Positions 1 through 8,876 of a stretch of DNA of 64,000 nt are shown in pieces; positions within the stretch are counted from its first letter, which is position 1, and each line of letters starts with the position of its first letter. A program made the translations under genes and the position numbers. The stretch spans positions 4,278,001 through 4,342,000 of the forward strand of contig NZ_CP197474.1 of NCBI RefSeq assembly GCF_052180245.1, in the 5' to 3' direction. This stretch comes from Parapusillimonas sp013416435 (lineage in GTDB: Bacteria; Pseudomonadota; Gammaproteobacteria; Burkholderiales; Burkholderiaceae_B). Below the pieces are notes generated by a model. It did no database searches. It was not told the DNA's origin and saw only the letters and a list, made by a program, of their open reading frames with translations.

Positions 1-272
1 GCCAGGTATACCGTTTCAGCGCGGAACAACGCTACGGAGCGCTGACGGTCGGCGGCGAATACCAGTTCACCGGAAAGCGGTACAGCGATGTCGCCAATCA
101 GGTATTGCTGGGCGGCTATGGACTGTTCAACATGACAGCAGCCTATGCCTTCAGCAAGAACGTCGAAGTCCAGGCGCGCTGGAACAATATCTTCAACAAG
201 GAATACAGCAATACCTACGGCTATCGTAATCCGGGTTCCAATTTCTTCATCAACTTGTCGCTCCGGATGTAG
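1..272 (+). CDS. TonB-dependent outer membrane receptor, C-terminal end (partial; BtuB-like)
   Basis: Only the last 89 codons are in the window (frame starting at base 3, TAG stop at 270-272). They read as alternating amphipathic strands typical of the end of a TonB-dependent beta-barrel. The hallmark NIFNKEY near the end occurs in the final strands of many siderophore and cobalamin receptors, and the chain ends FFINLSLRM. The receptor would sit in the outer membrane and take up a scarce ligand using TonB energy. The next gene is a BtuF-like binding protein starting 20 bases later, so vitamin B12 is the likely ligand. The plug domain and TonB box lie outside the window, so the substrate is inferred from context only. 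Confidence 0.8.
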   Translation, partial: QVYRFSAEQRYGALTVGGEYQFTGKRYSDVANQVLLGGYGLFNMTAAYAFSKNVEVQARWNNIFNKEYSNTYGYRNPGSNFFINLSLRM

Positions 273-291
273 GGCGGCATAGCGACAACCC

Positions 292-1164
292 ATGGGCTCG
301 TTCACCACGCGATTTGCCAGACTCGCCGCGCTTCTTATGGCGCTGGCGGCCGCCCCGCCCGGCGCGCATGCGGGCGGGGATGCGGCCCGGGAGCCGGCGA
401 GAACGCGCGCGGTGACGCTCACCCCGCACATCACCGAGCTCGTCTTTGCCGCCGGCGCCGGCGACCGGATCGTGGCGACGGTCACCGACAGCGACTACCC
501 GCCCCAGGCACGTGCGATTCCACGCCTGGGCACAGGCATACACGTCGATGTCGAGAAGACCGTCGCCGCCCGGCCGGACATCGTGATCGCCTGGCAGCCC
601 ACCGGCGCCGCACAGACGCTCGCCCCCATGCTGAAGCGGCTGGATATCCCACTGATCTACTCCCAGCCGAAAAAGCTGGAAGATATCCCGGAAGAGATCG
701 AGCGATACGGCCGGCTGTTCGACACGGCATCCACGGCCCGGGCAAAGGCGTCCGAATTGCGCCGGCGGATCGCCCACCTGCGTGAGCGGTATTCCAGCCG
801 GCCGCGGGTCGCCGCCTTCATTGAAATCGGCGGCTCGCCCCTTTACACGATAGGCAGCGACGTCTTGCTGAACAATGTCCTGGCCGCCTGCGGGGCCGAG
901 AACGTCTACGCCGCCACGGGCATCGCCGCGCCACAGGTGGATCCGGAAAGCGTGCTGATGAAGGATCCCGGCGTGGTCATCGTGCCCGCGCGCCCGGCCG
1001 AGAACGTCGGCGACACCTTGCACCGCTGGCGGACGCTACAGCTGCCCGCCGCCATGGCGGGACACATATACGGCGTGGATCCGGACGCCCTGTTCCGGCC
1101 CGGCCCGCGCCTGGTCGATGCGGCCGAACAGCTTTGCGAATATGTGGAATTGGTACGCCGCTGA
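292..1164 (+). CDS. btuF: Periplasmic cobalamin-binding protein, BtuF-like
   Basis: This 290-residue protein has a signal peptide (hydrophobic stretch at about 10-24, likely cut after AHA near residue 27). It then shows the Fe/B12 periplasmic-binding fold: RAVTLTPHITELVFAAGAGDRIVATV near the start, a Y-P pair (DSDYPPQA), LGTGIHVDVEKTVAARPDIVIAW, and a long linking helix in the middle. These are features of BtuF and of metal-chelate binding proteins. It would deliver cobalamin to an inner-membrane BtuCD permease, which is not in the window. It lies 20 bases after a TonB-dependent receptor gene, probably in the same transcript. Other corrinoids or heme cannot be excluded. Confidence 0.82.
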   Translation: MGSFTTRFARLAALLMALAAAPPGAHAGGDAAREPARTRAVTLTPHITELVFAAGAGDRIVATVTDSDYPPQARAIPRLGTGIHVDVEKTVAARPDIVIAWQPTGAAQTLAPMLKRLDIPLIYSQPKKLEDIPEEIERYGRLFDTASTARAKASELRRRIAHLRERYSSRPRVAAFIEIGGSPLYTIGSDVLLNNVLAACGAENVYAATGIAAPQVDPESVLMKDPGVVIVPARPAENVGDTLHRWRTLQLPAAMAGHIYGVDPDALFRPGPRLVDAAEQLCEYVELVRR

Positions 1165-1215
1165 TGTCGCAGTACACTTGCAAATCAGGCAACGCTCACC
1201 TTCTTCGCACTAACT

Positions 1216-2013
1216 ATGACCCAGAACGACACGTTTACCCTTGCAGGCCGCAGCTATTCTTCCCGCCTTCTTGTCGGCACCGGCAAGTACAAAGATTTCG
1301 AAGAAACACGCCAAGCCATTGAAACCAGCGGCGCGGAAATCATCACGGTTGCGATAAGACGCAGCAACATCGGCCAGAATCCCGGCGAACCCAACCTCCT
1401 CGATTACATTCCGCCCTCGAAGTACACGATCCTGCCCAACACCGCCGGCTGCTTCACCGCCGACGAGGCCGTGCGTACGCTGCGCCTGGCGCGCGAACTG
1501 CTGGACGGGCACGAACTGGTCAAGCTGGAGGTCCTGGGCAGCCAGGACAACCTGTTTCCCAACATGCCCGAAACCCTGGAGGCGGCCCGCACCCTGGTCA
1601 AGGAAGGCTTTCAGGTCATGGTGTATTGCACCGACGACCCCATTCAGTGCCGCATGCTGGAAGACATCGGCTGCATCGCGGTCATGCCGCTGGCATCGCT
1701 GATCGGTTCGGGCATGGGCATACTCAACCCCTGGAACCTGCGCCTGATCATCGACAGCATCAAGGTCCCCGTGCTGGTGGACGCCGGCGTGGGTACGGCC
1801 TCGGACGCCGCCGTCGCCATGGAGCTGGGCTGCGATGCCGTCCTGATGAACACCGCCATCGCCGGCGCCCGCAACCCCATCCTCATGGCAAGCGCCATGA
1901 AGAAAGCGGTGCAGGCCGGCCGCGAGGCCTTCCTGGCCGGCCGGGTGCCGCGCAAGTTCTACAGTGCCGACCCCAGCTCTCCCACCGAAGGCCTGCTGGA
2001 ACCCCGTCAATAA
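1216..2013 (+). CDS. thiG: Thiazole synthase ThiG
   Basis: The 265-residue protein matches ThiG along its length. It forms the thiazole phosphate of thiamine from deoxyxylulose 5-phosphate, dehydroglycine and ThiS thiocarboxylate. Visible family features are LVGTGKYK near the start, EIITVAIRR, the Schiff-base lysine in LVKLEVLG (about K103), and the phosphate-binding GVGTASDAAVAMELGCDAVLMNTAIA. The ATG at 1216 is used because the family normally starts just before the FTLAGR segment. It is followed 10 bases later by thiD, so the two probably form an operon. No thiS, thiO, thiF or thiE gene is adjacent, so the sulfur-carrier partner must be encoded elsewhere. Confidence 0.95.
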   Translation: MTQNDTFTLAGRSYSSRLLVGTGKYKDFEETRQAIETSGAEIITVAIRRSNIGQNPGEPNLLDYIPPSKYTILPNTAGCFTADEAVRTLRLARELLDGHELVKLEVLGSQDNLFPNMPETLEAARTLVKEGFQVMVYCTDDPIQCRMLEDIGCIAVMPLASLIGSGMGILNPWNLRLIIDSIKVPVLVDAGVGTASDAAVAMELGCDAVLMNTAIAGARNPILMASAMKKAVQAGREAFLAGRVPRKFYSADPSSPTEGLLEPRQ

Positions 2014-2023
2014 AACCAAAGAG

Positions 2024-2845
2024 ATGATCCCCAATACCCTCACCATCGCCGGCGTGGATCCTTCCGGCGGCGCGGGCATTCTTGCCGACATCAAGGCCAT
2101 GAGCGCGCTGGGCGCCTACGGCACCGCCGTCGTCGCCGCCCTGACGGCGCAGAACACCCAGGCCGTAACCGGCATTTCACCCGTGCCGGCCGACTTCGTC
2201 GCCGCCCAGATCGACACGCTGTTCGCCGACGTGCGCATCGATGCCGTCAAGATCGGCATGCTGGGTCACCAGGCGGTCACCCGCACGGTGGCCGACAGAA
2301 TGGCTCACTGGAAGCCCGCGCACCTGGTCCTGGATCCGGTAATGATCGCAAAGAGCGGCGACCATCTCCTGGAGCGCGCCGCCGTCGATGAACTGCGCTC
2401 GAGCCTGCTGCCCCAGGCAACGATGCTGACGCCCAACCTGCCCGAGGCCGGCGTATTGCTGGACGCCGCCCCGGTGGACAATGTGCGCGACATGCGCCGC
2501 GCGGCCGAGAAGCTGCGCCGCCTGCTGAACGACTCCGGTGAACGCTGGGTCTACCTGAAAGGCGGCCACCTTCCCGGCAACGACACCATCGACGTGCTGC
2601 ATGACGGCGACCGGATGCTGGAACTGCCCGGCAGGCGCATCGAAACACCCAATACCCACGGAACCGGCTGCACGCTTTCAGCGGCGCTGGCCGCGCTGCT
2701 GCCGCGCACCGGTGATGCGCCCGAGGCCGCCAGGCAGGCAAAGGACTACCTGGTACGGGCCATCGCGCGTTCGGGCGAGCTGCAAGTGGGATCGGGCCAT
2801 GGCCCGGTGCAGCACTTTCATGCCTGGTGGCCAGCGCCAAAATAA
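2024..2845 (+). CDS. thiD: Hydroxymethylpyrimidine / phosphomethylpyrimidine kinase ThiD
   Basis: This 273-residue ribokinase-fold enzyme phosphorylates HMP and HMP-P in thiamine synthesis. It has the family start TIAGVDPSGGAGILADIKA, a central LVLDPVMIAKSGDHLL, LTPNLPEA, the substrate segment LKGGHL, and the anion-hole motif THGTGCTLSA with its cysteine at about residue 216. The open frame extends upstream to 1964, but the ATG at 2024, ten bases after the thiG stop and preceded by AAAGAG, gives the normal N-terminus. It is very probably co-transcribed with thiG. A strong hairpin lies downstream at 2874-2900. Confidence 0.95.
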   Translation: MIPNTLTIAGVDPSGGAGILADIKAMSALGAYGTAVVAALTAQNTQAVTGISPVPADFVAAQIDTLFADVRIDAVKIGMLGHQAVTRTVADRMAHWKPAHLVLDPVMIAKSGDHLLERAAVDELRSSLLPQATMLTPNLPEAGVLLDAAPVDNVRDMRRAAEKLRRLLNDSGERWVYLKGGHLPGNDTIDVLHDGDRMLELPGRRIETPNTHGTGCTLSAALAALLPRTGDAPEAARQAKDYLVRAIARSGELQVGSGHGPVQHFHAWWPAPK

Positions 2846-2873
2846 TCCAAATACGCTATAGTTAGCCCGATGC

Positions 2874-2900
2874 GGCGGGCTTACCTTTGGTAGGCCCGCC
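2874..2900. terminator. 12-bp stem hairpin downstream of thiD
   Basis: Left arm 2874-2885 (GGCGGGCTTACC) and right arm 2889-2900 (GGTAGGCCCGCC) pair over 12 positions, with one T-G wobble and a TTT loop. It lies between the thiD stop and the pcm start. No run of T follows directly, so it may be a Rho-assisted terminator or a leader structure. The segment after it (TAGAATAGAT) could hold a -10 element for pcm. Confidence 0.5.
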
Positions 2901-2940
2901 GGTAGAATAGATACATCTTTACCGATTATTTGCAGACACC

Positions 2941-3621
2941 ATGAACGTTACAGCGCTATCAGAAATCGAACGGGCTCGATTCAACATGATCGAGCAACAG
3001 ATCCGCCCCTGGGATGTGCTCGATGCTCGGGTCCTGCAAGCCTTGTTCGACGTCCAGCGGGAACGCTATGTTCCCGCGCCCATGCAGGGGCTGGCGTTTT
3101 CCGACGTCGAACTGCCTCTGGTGATCAATTCGGTCGACACGCGCGAAAGCATGCTCACTCCCAAGGTTGAAGCGCGCCTGGCACAAGAACTGCAACTGAA
3201 GCCCACCGACTGCATGCTTGAAATCGGCACGGGCTCGGGCTACCAGGCCGCCCTGCTGGGCAAGCTGTGCCAGCAGGTCACCAGCGTCGAAGTCGACAGC
3301 CGCCTGTCCGCATTCGCCCTGCAGAACCTGCAGCGCAACCAGGTCGACAACGTCAAGGTCGAAACCGGTGACGCGCACGCGGGCTGGGGCACCACCGAAT
3401 ACGACGCCATTCTGGTAACCGGCTCGGTCCCGGTGGTCCCCGACGCGCTAAAGTACCAATTGCGCATCGGAGGACGCCTGGTGGTGGTGGTGGGCCAGCC
3501 TCCCGTCATGACCGCTTGCCGGATCACGCGCACCAGCGCGGCCAGCTTCGAGACCACCAGCCTCTTCGATACCGTCATCAAGCCGTTACGCGGTACAACC
3601 GTATCCAAATTCAAGTTCTGA
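2941..3621 (+). CDS. pcm: Protein-L-isoaspartate O-methyltransferase family protein
   Basis: The 226-residue protein has the class I AdoMet-binding fold. Motif I is MLEIGTGSGYQAALLGKL at about 92-109, motif post-I is VTSVEVD, and YDAILVTG is the acidic motif II. The N-terminal ERARFNMIEQQIRPWDV and VDTRESMLTPK are typical of the PCMT family in betaproteobacteria. The canonical enzyme repairs isoaspartyl residues in aged proteins. This subgroup is short and its real substrate is less certain. The TGA stop is followed at once by the ATG of tolC (no spacer), so the two are very likely translated from one message. Confidence 0.85.
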   Translation: MNVTALSEIERARFNMIEQQIRPWDVLDARVLQALFDVQRERYVPAPMQGLAFSDVELPLVINSVDTRESMLTPKVEARLAQELQLKPTDCMLEIGTGSGYQAALLGKLCQQVTSVEVDSRLSAFALQNLQRNQVDNVKVETGDAHAGWGTTEYDAILVTGSVPVVPDALKYQLRIGGRLVVVVGQPPVMTACRITRTSAASFETTSLFDTVIKPLRGTTVSKFKF

Positions 3622-4959
3622 ATGCCAACTTCCCTGGGCAAGTTCTTCGTTTCGTGCGCTGCGCTGGTCTGTGCCGGCGTGCTTCCGGTTCACGGTCAAG
3701 ACCTCCTGCAGGTCTGGCAGCTTGCCCAAGAACGCGATCCCATCTATGCGGCCAGCCGCGCCGGACGTGACGCGGACCAGGAATTCGTCAACCAGGCCAG
3801 GGCCAGGCTGCTTCCCCTGGTAACGGCAGACGCCATCGGGGAAGCCGAAGACGTGCGCCGGGCGCGCACGCTCAATGACCGGAACAGCTCGCGCCGGGCG
3901 GAATGGGCATTGACACTGACCCAGCCCCTGATCGACATCAGCGCCTGGGGCCAGCTGAAACGCTCGGAATACATCGCGGGCTCTGCCGATATCGCCCAGG
4001 CCCGGGCCTATCAGGACCTCATCCTGCGTGTATCGCAAGCCTATTTCGATGTGCTTGCCGCGCAGGACACGCTACGGGTCCTGCAAGCCCAGAAAGAAGC
4101 CGTGCAGACCCAGTTGAACGCCGCGACGCGTGGCTACGAACTGGGCGGCACCACCATCGCCGATGCCTACGAGGCGCAGTCCAGGCTGGACCTCCTGAAA
4201 GCCAGCGAGCTGCAGGCGCAGAACCAGCTGCAATTGAATCAGGACCAGCTCGCGCGCATCATTCACGAACGTCCGGGGGCGCTGGCGGAATTGGCCAACG
4301 ACACACCGCTGCCCGCGCCTCAGCCCAACCGGCTCGACGCCTGGATCCTGCAATCGTCGGCGTCCAGCCTCGCAGTGGCGCAGGCGGCCCTGCAAACCAA
4401 GATCGTCGAGAAACAAATCGATATCGCCAAGGGCGAGCATTATCCCAGGCTTTATCTCGAAGCCCAGACCGGCACTGCGTCGGATCGCGGCTTGTATGGT
4501 CCGAACACCAGTCCGCGCTCGCTGGATAGCACCGTGGGCCTGCGTGTCGCCATTCCCATTTTCTCGGGCGGTGAAATTTCATCGGTGGTGCGCGAGCAGA
4601 CCTCCCGCCTTCAGCAGGCGCGCTATGAACTCGAGAATGCCCGGCGCGAGGCCGTGCAGTCCACCCAGCAGCATTTTTCAGGGGTCACATCGGGCCTGGC
4701 ACAGGTCGAAGCCCTGAGGGCCGCCGAGAAGTCCAGCCTGTCGTCCCTGCAAGCCAACCAGACCGGCTACGAGGTCGGCGTCCGGATCAACATCGACGTA
4801 CTCAATGCTCAGCAGCAGCTGTACGAAACCCAGCGCAGCCTGGCACGCGCACGCTACGATACGCTGATGAGCAGCCTGCGCCTGAAGGCCAGCACCGGGA
4901 TCCTCACCGAGAACGACATCATCGCCGTTAACCAGTTGCTGACGAGGCCAAGGGGCTAG
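3622..4959 (+). CDS. tolC: TolC-family outer membrane efflux protein
   Basis: This 445-residue protein starts with a signal peptide (residues 1-25, ending VHGQ) and continues with DLLQVWQLAQERDPIYAASRA, the usual TolC opening. It shows the internal duplication of long amphipathic helices, for example SQAYFDVLAAQDTLRVLQAQ and its second-half counterpart, and the beta segment VGLRVAIPIFSGGEISS. It would form the trimeric exit duct for tripartite efflux pumps and type I secretion. It begins directly after pcm. It could serve as the outer-membrane exit for the lipopeptide exporter in this window, but that is only a guess, since no adaptor protein gene was seen. Confidence 0.93.
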   Translation: MPTSLGKFFVSCAALVCAGVLPVHGQDLLQVWQLAQERDPIYAASRAGRDADQEFVNQARARLLPLVTADAIGEAEDVRRARTLNDRNSSRRAEWALTLTQPLIDISAWGQLKRSEYIAGSADIAQARAYQDLILRVSQAYFDVLAAQDTLRVLQAQKEAVQTQLNAATRGYELGGTTIADAYEAQSRLDLLKASELQAQNQLQLNQDQLARIIHERPGALAELANDTPLPAPQPNRLDAWILQSSASSLAVAQAALQTKIVEKQIDIAKGEHYPRLYLEAQTGTASDRGLYGPNTSPRSLDSTVGLRVAIPIFSGGEISSVVREQTSRLQQARYELENARREAVQSTQQHFSGVTSGLAQVEALRAAEKSSLSSLQANQTGYEVGVRINIDVLNAQQQLYETQRSLARARYDTLMSSLRLKASTGILTENDIIAVNQLLTRPRG

Positions 4960-4971
4960 GCCTGTAGGCCC

Positions 4972-5001
4972 GGGGTCAGACCCCATCCGAGGTCTGACCC
5001 C
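4972..5001. repeat. 30-base palindromic repeat, copy 1
   Basis: The arm GGGGTCAGACCCC is followed by a diverged centre and right arm (ATCCGAGGTCTGACCCC). It lies in the space between tolC and the convergent rfaE2-type gene. Confidence 0.9.
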
Positions 5002-5016
5002 AGCTCGGCGGTCCAA

Positions 5017-5046
5017 GGGGTCAGACCCCGTACGGGTTCTGACCCC
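5017..5046. repeat. 30-base palindromic repeat, copy 2, with an extra half copy
   Basis: Near-consensus copy (one change, GGGTTCTGACCCC, in the right arm), also between the convergent tolC and rfaE2-type genes. A half copy (GGGGTCTGACCCC) follows at 5057-5069. That half copy lies inside the 3' end of the rfaE2-type coding region and encodes its last residues. Confidence 0.9.
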
Positions 5047-5049
5047 GGG

Positions 5050-5544
5050 TTAATTCGGGGTCTGACCCCTGATCTTTCGGACCAGCGACGTCGTCGACCG
5101 TTCATGCTCGAACGGTATCGCCACGGCCCTGCCGCCCCAGCTTTTGACGCTTGCGGTTTCGGGCAGGCTTTCCATGTCGTAGTCCCCACCCTTCACGATG
5201 ACGTCGGGTCGCAGGGCTTCGATGAGCGCCTGGGGCGTGTCCTCGTCGAACGAGGTGACCATGGTGATGCTGGCCAGGGCGGCCAGGAGGGCCGCGCGAT
5301 CCGCCTCGGTGTTGAGTGGGCGGTCATCGCCCTTGCCCAGGCGGCGAGCCGATGCGTCGGTGTTGACGGCCACGATCAGGCTGGCCCCGAGTTGCGCAGC
5401 CTCATCCAGATAGCTGACATGGCCGCGATGCAGAATATCGAACACGCCGTTGGTGAAGACAATGGGGCGCGGCAGCGCGCCGCTCCGCACTGCCGCGACG
5501 CATGCCTCGCGGGGCAGGATCTTGGATTCGAAACGGATCGTCAT
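5050..5544 (-). CDS. rfaE2: D-glycero-beta-D-manno-heptose 1-phosphate adenylyltransferase (RfaE2/HldE C-domain type)
   Basis: This is a 164-residue single-domain nucleotidyltransferase. The signature is FTNGVFDILHRGHVSYL, with the HxGH ATP-binding motif at LHRGH. VNTDASARRLGKG, RPLNTEADRAALLAAL and VIVKGGDYDMESLPE follow, as in the adenylyltransferase half of HldE. It makes ADP-heptose for the lipopolysaccharide inner core. The open frame runs upstream to 5688, but homologous sequence starts at the ATG at 5544 (MTIRFESK). The C-terminus RKIRGQTPN comes from a half copy of the palindromic repeat, and the stop lies just past it, so the natural end has been rewritten. No kinase half (hldA) is nearby. 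Confidence 0.88.
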   Translation of the reverse strand: MTIRFESKILPREACVAAVRSGALPRPIVFTNGVFDILHRGHVSYLDEAAQLGASLIVAVNTDASARRLGKGDDRPLNTEADRAALLAALASITMVTSFDEDTPQALIEALRPDVIVKGGDYDMESLPETASVKSWGGRAVAIPFEHERSTTSLVRKIRGQTPN

Positions 5545-5561
5545 ATGCGAGCCTGCGCGGT

Positions 5562-6413
5562 TCAGGCGACAGCCAAGCCCTTGGTCAGTTGCTTGCGGTA
5601 GCGGTTCAGGTCCTGCACCGTATTGAAGGTGCTGTCCATCAGCAAAGACATATTGTGCAGGATGCGCGTGCTGACCTTGCCTTCCCATTCGTTGTCGAAC
5701 TGAATCTGGTTGTCGAGCCAGTTTTCGAGCCAGCCGGGCGAAGGCAGTTTCGACTGCACCGTGTCCTGCGGATAGAGCTCTTTATTGACGTGCAGATTCG
5801 TGGGATGCAGGGCTTGCGGCGTCCTGTGCGCGGACGCCATCAAGACGCCGATCTTGGAGAACGCCAGCCTTGCGTTGTGGCCGAATTCCTTGCCTCGATG
5901 GACCAGCGCCCGCTTCATATAGCGCAGATACGCGCCCGCATGCCTGGCTTCATCCTGCGCAATGATTTTGTAGATGGCTTTGATGACCGGCTCGGTGTGC
6001 CAATCGGCCGCGCGCCGATACCAGTGGTTCAGGCGGACCTCGCCGCAGAAATGCAGCATCAGGGTTTCCAGCGCCGGCGCCGGATCGAACTCAAAGCGTA
6101 CTTTGTGCAGCTCTTCTTCCGTGGGGACGAGCTCAGGGCGGAAGCGGCGCAGATACTCGATGAGGGCCAGCGAGTGTTTCTGCTCTTCGAAGAACCAGAC
6201 CGACATGAACGCGCAGAAATCGCTGTCGTCGGCGTTGTCGCGCAGGAACATTTCCGTGGCCGGCAACGCCGCCCATTCGGTGATGGCGTTCATCTTGATG
6301 GTGTAGGCTTGCTCGTCGCTCAGCTTCGCGGGATCATAGTCCGACCATGGAATGTCGGTACCCATATTCCAGCGCACGGCTTCCATCGATTTGAACAATT
6401 CAGGGTAAAGCAT
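5562..6413 (-). CDS. Ferritin-like di-iron protein of unknown role
   Basis: This 283-residue, all-helical protein carries carboxylate/histidine motifs like those of ferritin-fold di-iron enzymes: ITEWAALPATEMF, FFEEQKHS (ExxH), FCGEVRLNHWY and DEARHAGAYLRY (ExxH). Spacing and length recall acyl-ACP desaturases and related oxygenases, which bind a di-iron centre in a four-helix bundle. No signal peptide is seen, so it should be cytosolic. The start at 6413 is supported by a GAGAGA ribosome site just upstream. It ends 17 bases before rfaE2 and may share its transcript. The substrate is unknown; desaturation or hydroxylation of a lipid is possible but unproven. Confidence 0.7.
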   Translation of the reverse strand: MLYPELFKSMEAVRWNMGTDIPWSDYDPAKLSDEQAYTIKMNAITEWAALPATEMFLRDNADDSDFCAFMSVWFFEEQKHSLALIEYLRRFRPELVPTEEELHKVRFEFDPAPALETLMLHFCGEVRLNHWYRRAADWHTEPVIKAIYKIIAQDEARHAGAYLRYMKRALVHRGKEFGHNARLAFSKIGVLMASAHRTPQALHPTNLHVNKELYPQDTVQSKLPSPGWLENWLDNQIQFDNEWEGKVSTRILHNMSLLMDSTFNTVQDLNRYRKQLTKGLAVA

Positions 6414-6547
6414 AGTTCTCTCTCATTCATGGACCCGGCGATACCGTACAGCAGTGCCCGGGCGAACTCGTTGCATGCCGTCAGCATAGACGGCGCAGTT
6501 AACAGGATTATTTCAGCGAGACAACATGTGAAATAGGGATAGTCGGG

Positions 6548-8104
6548 CTAGTTTTGAGTCAATGCCCATACAGCCAGCCCCAAAGCCACCATGGCGATGG
6601 CGGACAACAACATCAACAAGCGGTTGCCTTGCTGCTGAGCCTTGCGAAGGCGCGTCAGTTCCAAGTTTAACGCAGGGCCGTAATCGGGCCGGCTCAGGCG
6701 CGCGTGGACCAGCCTGGGAATTTCCGGAAGCAGCTGCGACCACTGGCCGGCTTCCTTGTCGAGCTGCTTGCGCAGGCCGGTAAGCCCGACCCGTTCATGC
6801 ATCCATTTTTCCAGATAAGGCTTGGCCGTCTTCCAGAGATCCAGGTTGGGGTCCAGCTCACGGCCCATGCCTTCCACGTTCAACAGTGTTTTCTGCAGCA
6901 GCACCAACTGCGGCTGTATCTCGACATTGAAGCGGCGGGATGTCTGGAACAGGCGCAACAGCACCTGACCGAGGGAAATCTCGGACAGCGGCCGGTCGAA
7001 ATAGGGTTCGCAAACCGCCCGCACGGCGCCTTCGAGTTCTTCTTCGCGCGTATTGGGCGGCACCCATCCGGACTCGATATGCAGTTGGGCGACCCGGTGA
7101 TAATCACGCCGGAAAAACGCCAGGAAATTCTGGGCCAGATAGTTCTTGTCGAATTCGGACAGGGAACCGACGATGCCGAAGTCCAGGGCAATATACCGGC
7201 CCAGCGTTTCGGGGCGGTCCGACACGAAAATATTGCCAGGATGCATGTCTGCGTGGAAAAAACCGTCGGTGAAGACCTGCATGAAGAAGATCTCCACGCC
7301 CGCCCGGCCAAGTTCCTTGGTATCGATGCCGGCTGCCCGAAGGCGCTCGATCTGGCCTACCGGTATGCCGCTCATGCGCTCCATCGTGAAGACGGTGGTC
7401 GCGCAATATTCCCAGACGACCTCCGGCACCATGAGCAGGTGCTCTCGCCCTGTTTCGGGCGAAAAGTTCCGGCGCAGCTGGCTGCAGTTCGACGCTTCGC
7501 GTATGAGGTCCAGCTCGTCATGCAGGTAGTTGTCGAATTCTGCAACGACCTGGCGAGGCTTGAGGCGGCGGCCATCCGCCGCCAGGCGCTCGATCAGGCC
7601 CGCCAGTACCCGCATGAGCGCAAGGTCTTTTTCGATGATGTCGCGCATGCCCGGACGCAGGACCTTCACGGCCACTTCCCGCCCGTCGTGCAGCACCGCG
7701 AAATGGACCTGGGCGATGGATGCCGAGGCCACGGGGTCAACCTCGAAATGCTTGAACAAGGTATGGGGCGATGCGCCCAGTGCGGCCTCGATACTGGCGG
7801 CTGCCTGGTCCGAGGGAAACGGCGGTACGCGGTCCTGCAGCAGGGCGAGCTCGATCGCGACGTCCAGCGGGATGAGGTCGCGGCGCGTGGAAAGGACCTG
7901 CCCGAACTTCACGAAGATCGGGCCCAGGGACTCCAGGGCGAGCCGCAGCCGGACCCCGCGAGGCGTTCTGGGCGGACGGCCGAAGCGCACGATGCGCAGC
8001 AGCGTATAGGCGAAGGGATGCTTGATTCCCGACAGCACGAGCTCGTCGAGCCTGTAGCGCAAGGCGACAATGACGATTTTCAGCAAACGCAGCAGGGTAA
8101 ACAT
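6548..8104 (-). CDS. ubiB: Ubiquinone biosynthesis protein UbiB (ABC1/ADCK-type atypical kinase)
   Basis: The 518-residue protein has the UbiB signature: IFVKFGQVLSTRRDLIP (KxGQ motif), ASASIAQVHFA, the lysine segment REVAVKVLRPG, the catalytic-loop-like HADMHPGNIFV and the metal-binding LDFGIVG. Two C-terminal hydrophobic helices (around 480-515) anchor it to the membrane. It supports coenzyme Q assembly, probably by ATPase-driven handling of membrane-bound intermediates. Its ATG overlaps the ubiJ stop by one base (TGATG), so translation should be coupled. Together with ubiJ, a Tim44-like gene and ubiE it forms the usual Burkholderiales ubiquinone operon. Confidence 0.95.
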   Translation of the reverse strand: MFTLLRLLKIVIVALRYRLDELVLSGIKHPFAYTLLRIVRFGRPPRTPRGVRLRLALESLGPIFVKFGQVLSTRRDLIPLDVAIELALLQDRVPPFPSDQAAASIEAALGASPHTLFKHFEVDPVASASIAQVHFAVLHDGREVAVKVLRPGMRDIIEKDLALMRVLAGLIERLAADGRRLKPRQVVAEFDNYLHDELDLIREASNCSQLRRNFSPETGREHLLMVPEVVWEYCATTVFTMERMSGIPVGQIERLRAAGIDTKELGRAGVEIFFMQVFTDGFFHADMHPGNIFVSDRPETLGRYIALDFGIVGSLSEFDKNYLAQNFLAFFRRDYHRVAQLHIESGWVPPNTREEELEGAVRAVCEPYFDRPLSEISLGQVLLRLFQTSRRFNVEIQPQLVLLQKTLLNVEGMGRELDPNLDLWKTAKPYLEKWMHERVGLTGLRKQLDKEAGQWSQLLPEIPRLVHARLSRPDYGPALNLELTRLRKAQQQGNRLLMLLSAIAMVALGLAVWALTQN

Positions 8105-8757
8105 CAGCGGCCGCCCATTTTGAGCCGCGTTCCCGGAACCGGAGGCAAGGCGCTGATCCTGGCATCCAGCCGGTCGAGCCGCTTGCGCATCTCGGCCAGC
8201 CTGCCCACCCAGTCATCGTAGGCCTGCCTGGTCGCCATCAGCCCGCTTTCCTCGGTCAGGTATTCCCCCACATTGCCGGCAAGCCGGATCGCCGCGCTCT
8301 GCATGCCACTGGCGGCATTGCGCCCAAAGCTTGTCAGACGAGCGGCTGCCACATCACCCACGATGCGGGATAGATCGTCTTCGACGTCCCAGCGCAAATC
8401 GCGGGCCAGATCCGACACCACCTGGGCAAGGCCGGCGTCTCCCTGGACATGCATGATGGCCGCGATGGCAGCGGGATCGCGGGAACGCAAGACGGACGGG
8501 AGATCCGCAAAGCGGGCGGCCGGCACGGTCAGGATGACATCGGGCACCACGGCCGGATCCGAAACCTGCACGTAGCCGTCGGACTGCAAGGCAAACCCTG
8601 TCTTGAAAGCGCCGACGGCGAACCGCAGCGTTTTCCCGGCGTGCCGGCTAAGGCGTTCGCGCGCCCAGTCTTCCCGCCGCAGCAGCATATTCAGAATGCG
8701 CGCATGCATGAAGGCCGGATCGGGAAGCAAGGAAAATGGAAACATGGTGGCGTGCAC
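8104..8757 (-). CDS. ubiJ: Ubiquinone biosynthesis accessory factor UbiJ (SCP2 domain)
   Basis: The 217-residue protein has an N-terminal SCP2-like lipid-binding region (about 15-125, including FALQSDGYVQVSDPAVVPDVILTV and the GDAGLAQVVSDLARDLRWDVEDDLSRIVGD helix) and a C-terminal coiled-coil-like helix (YDDWVGRLAEMRKRLDRLDARI). This is the UbiJ pattern. UbiJ holds polyprenyl quinone precursors within the soluble Ubi complex. It overlaps ubiB by one base. Two ATG codons are possible (8757 and 8745). The second, giving MFPFSLLPDP, matches family starts about equally well. Confidence 0.88.
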   Translation of the reverse strand: MHATMFPFSLLPDPAFMHARILNMLLRREDWARERLSRHAGKTLRFAVGAFKTGFALQSDGYVQVSDPAVVPDVILTVPAARFADLPSVLRSRDPAAIAAIMHVQGDAGLAQVVSDLARDLRWDVEDDLSRIVGDVAAARLTSFGRNAASGMQSAAIRLAGNVGEYLTEESGLMATRQAYDDWVGRLAEMRKRLDRLDARISALPPVPGTRLKMGGR

Positions 8758-8876
8758 GAAAAAACCGGTATGGCTCAGAACTTGTCAGTGCCCAAGTTTA
8801 ACGGTTTTATACAAGGCGGATGGCCTGTTGCGCTGTGCCGCTAGCGGTGCAAGGAATGCAAACTGGAAAATCCGCA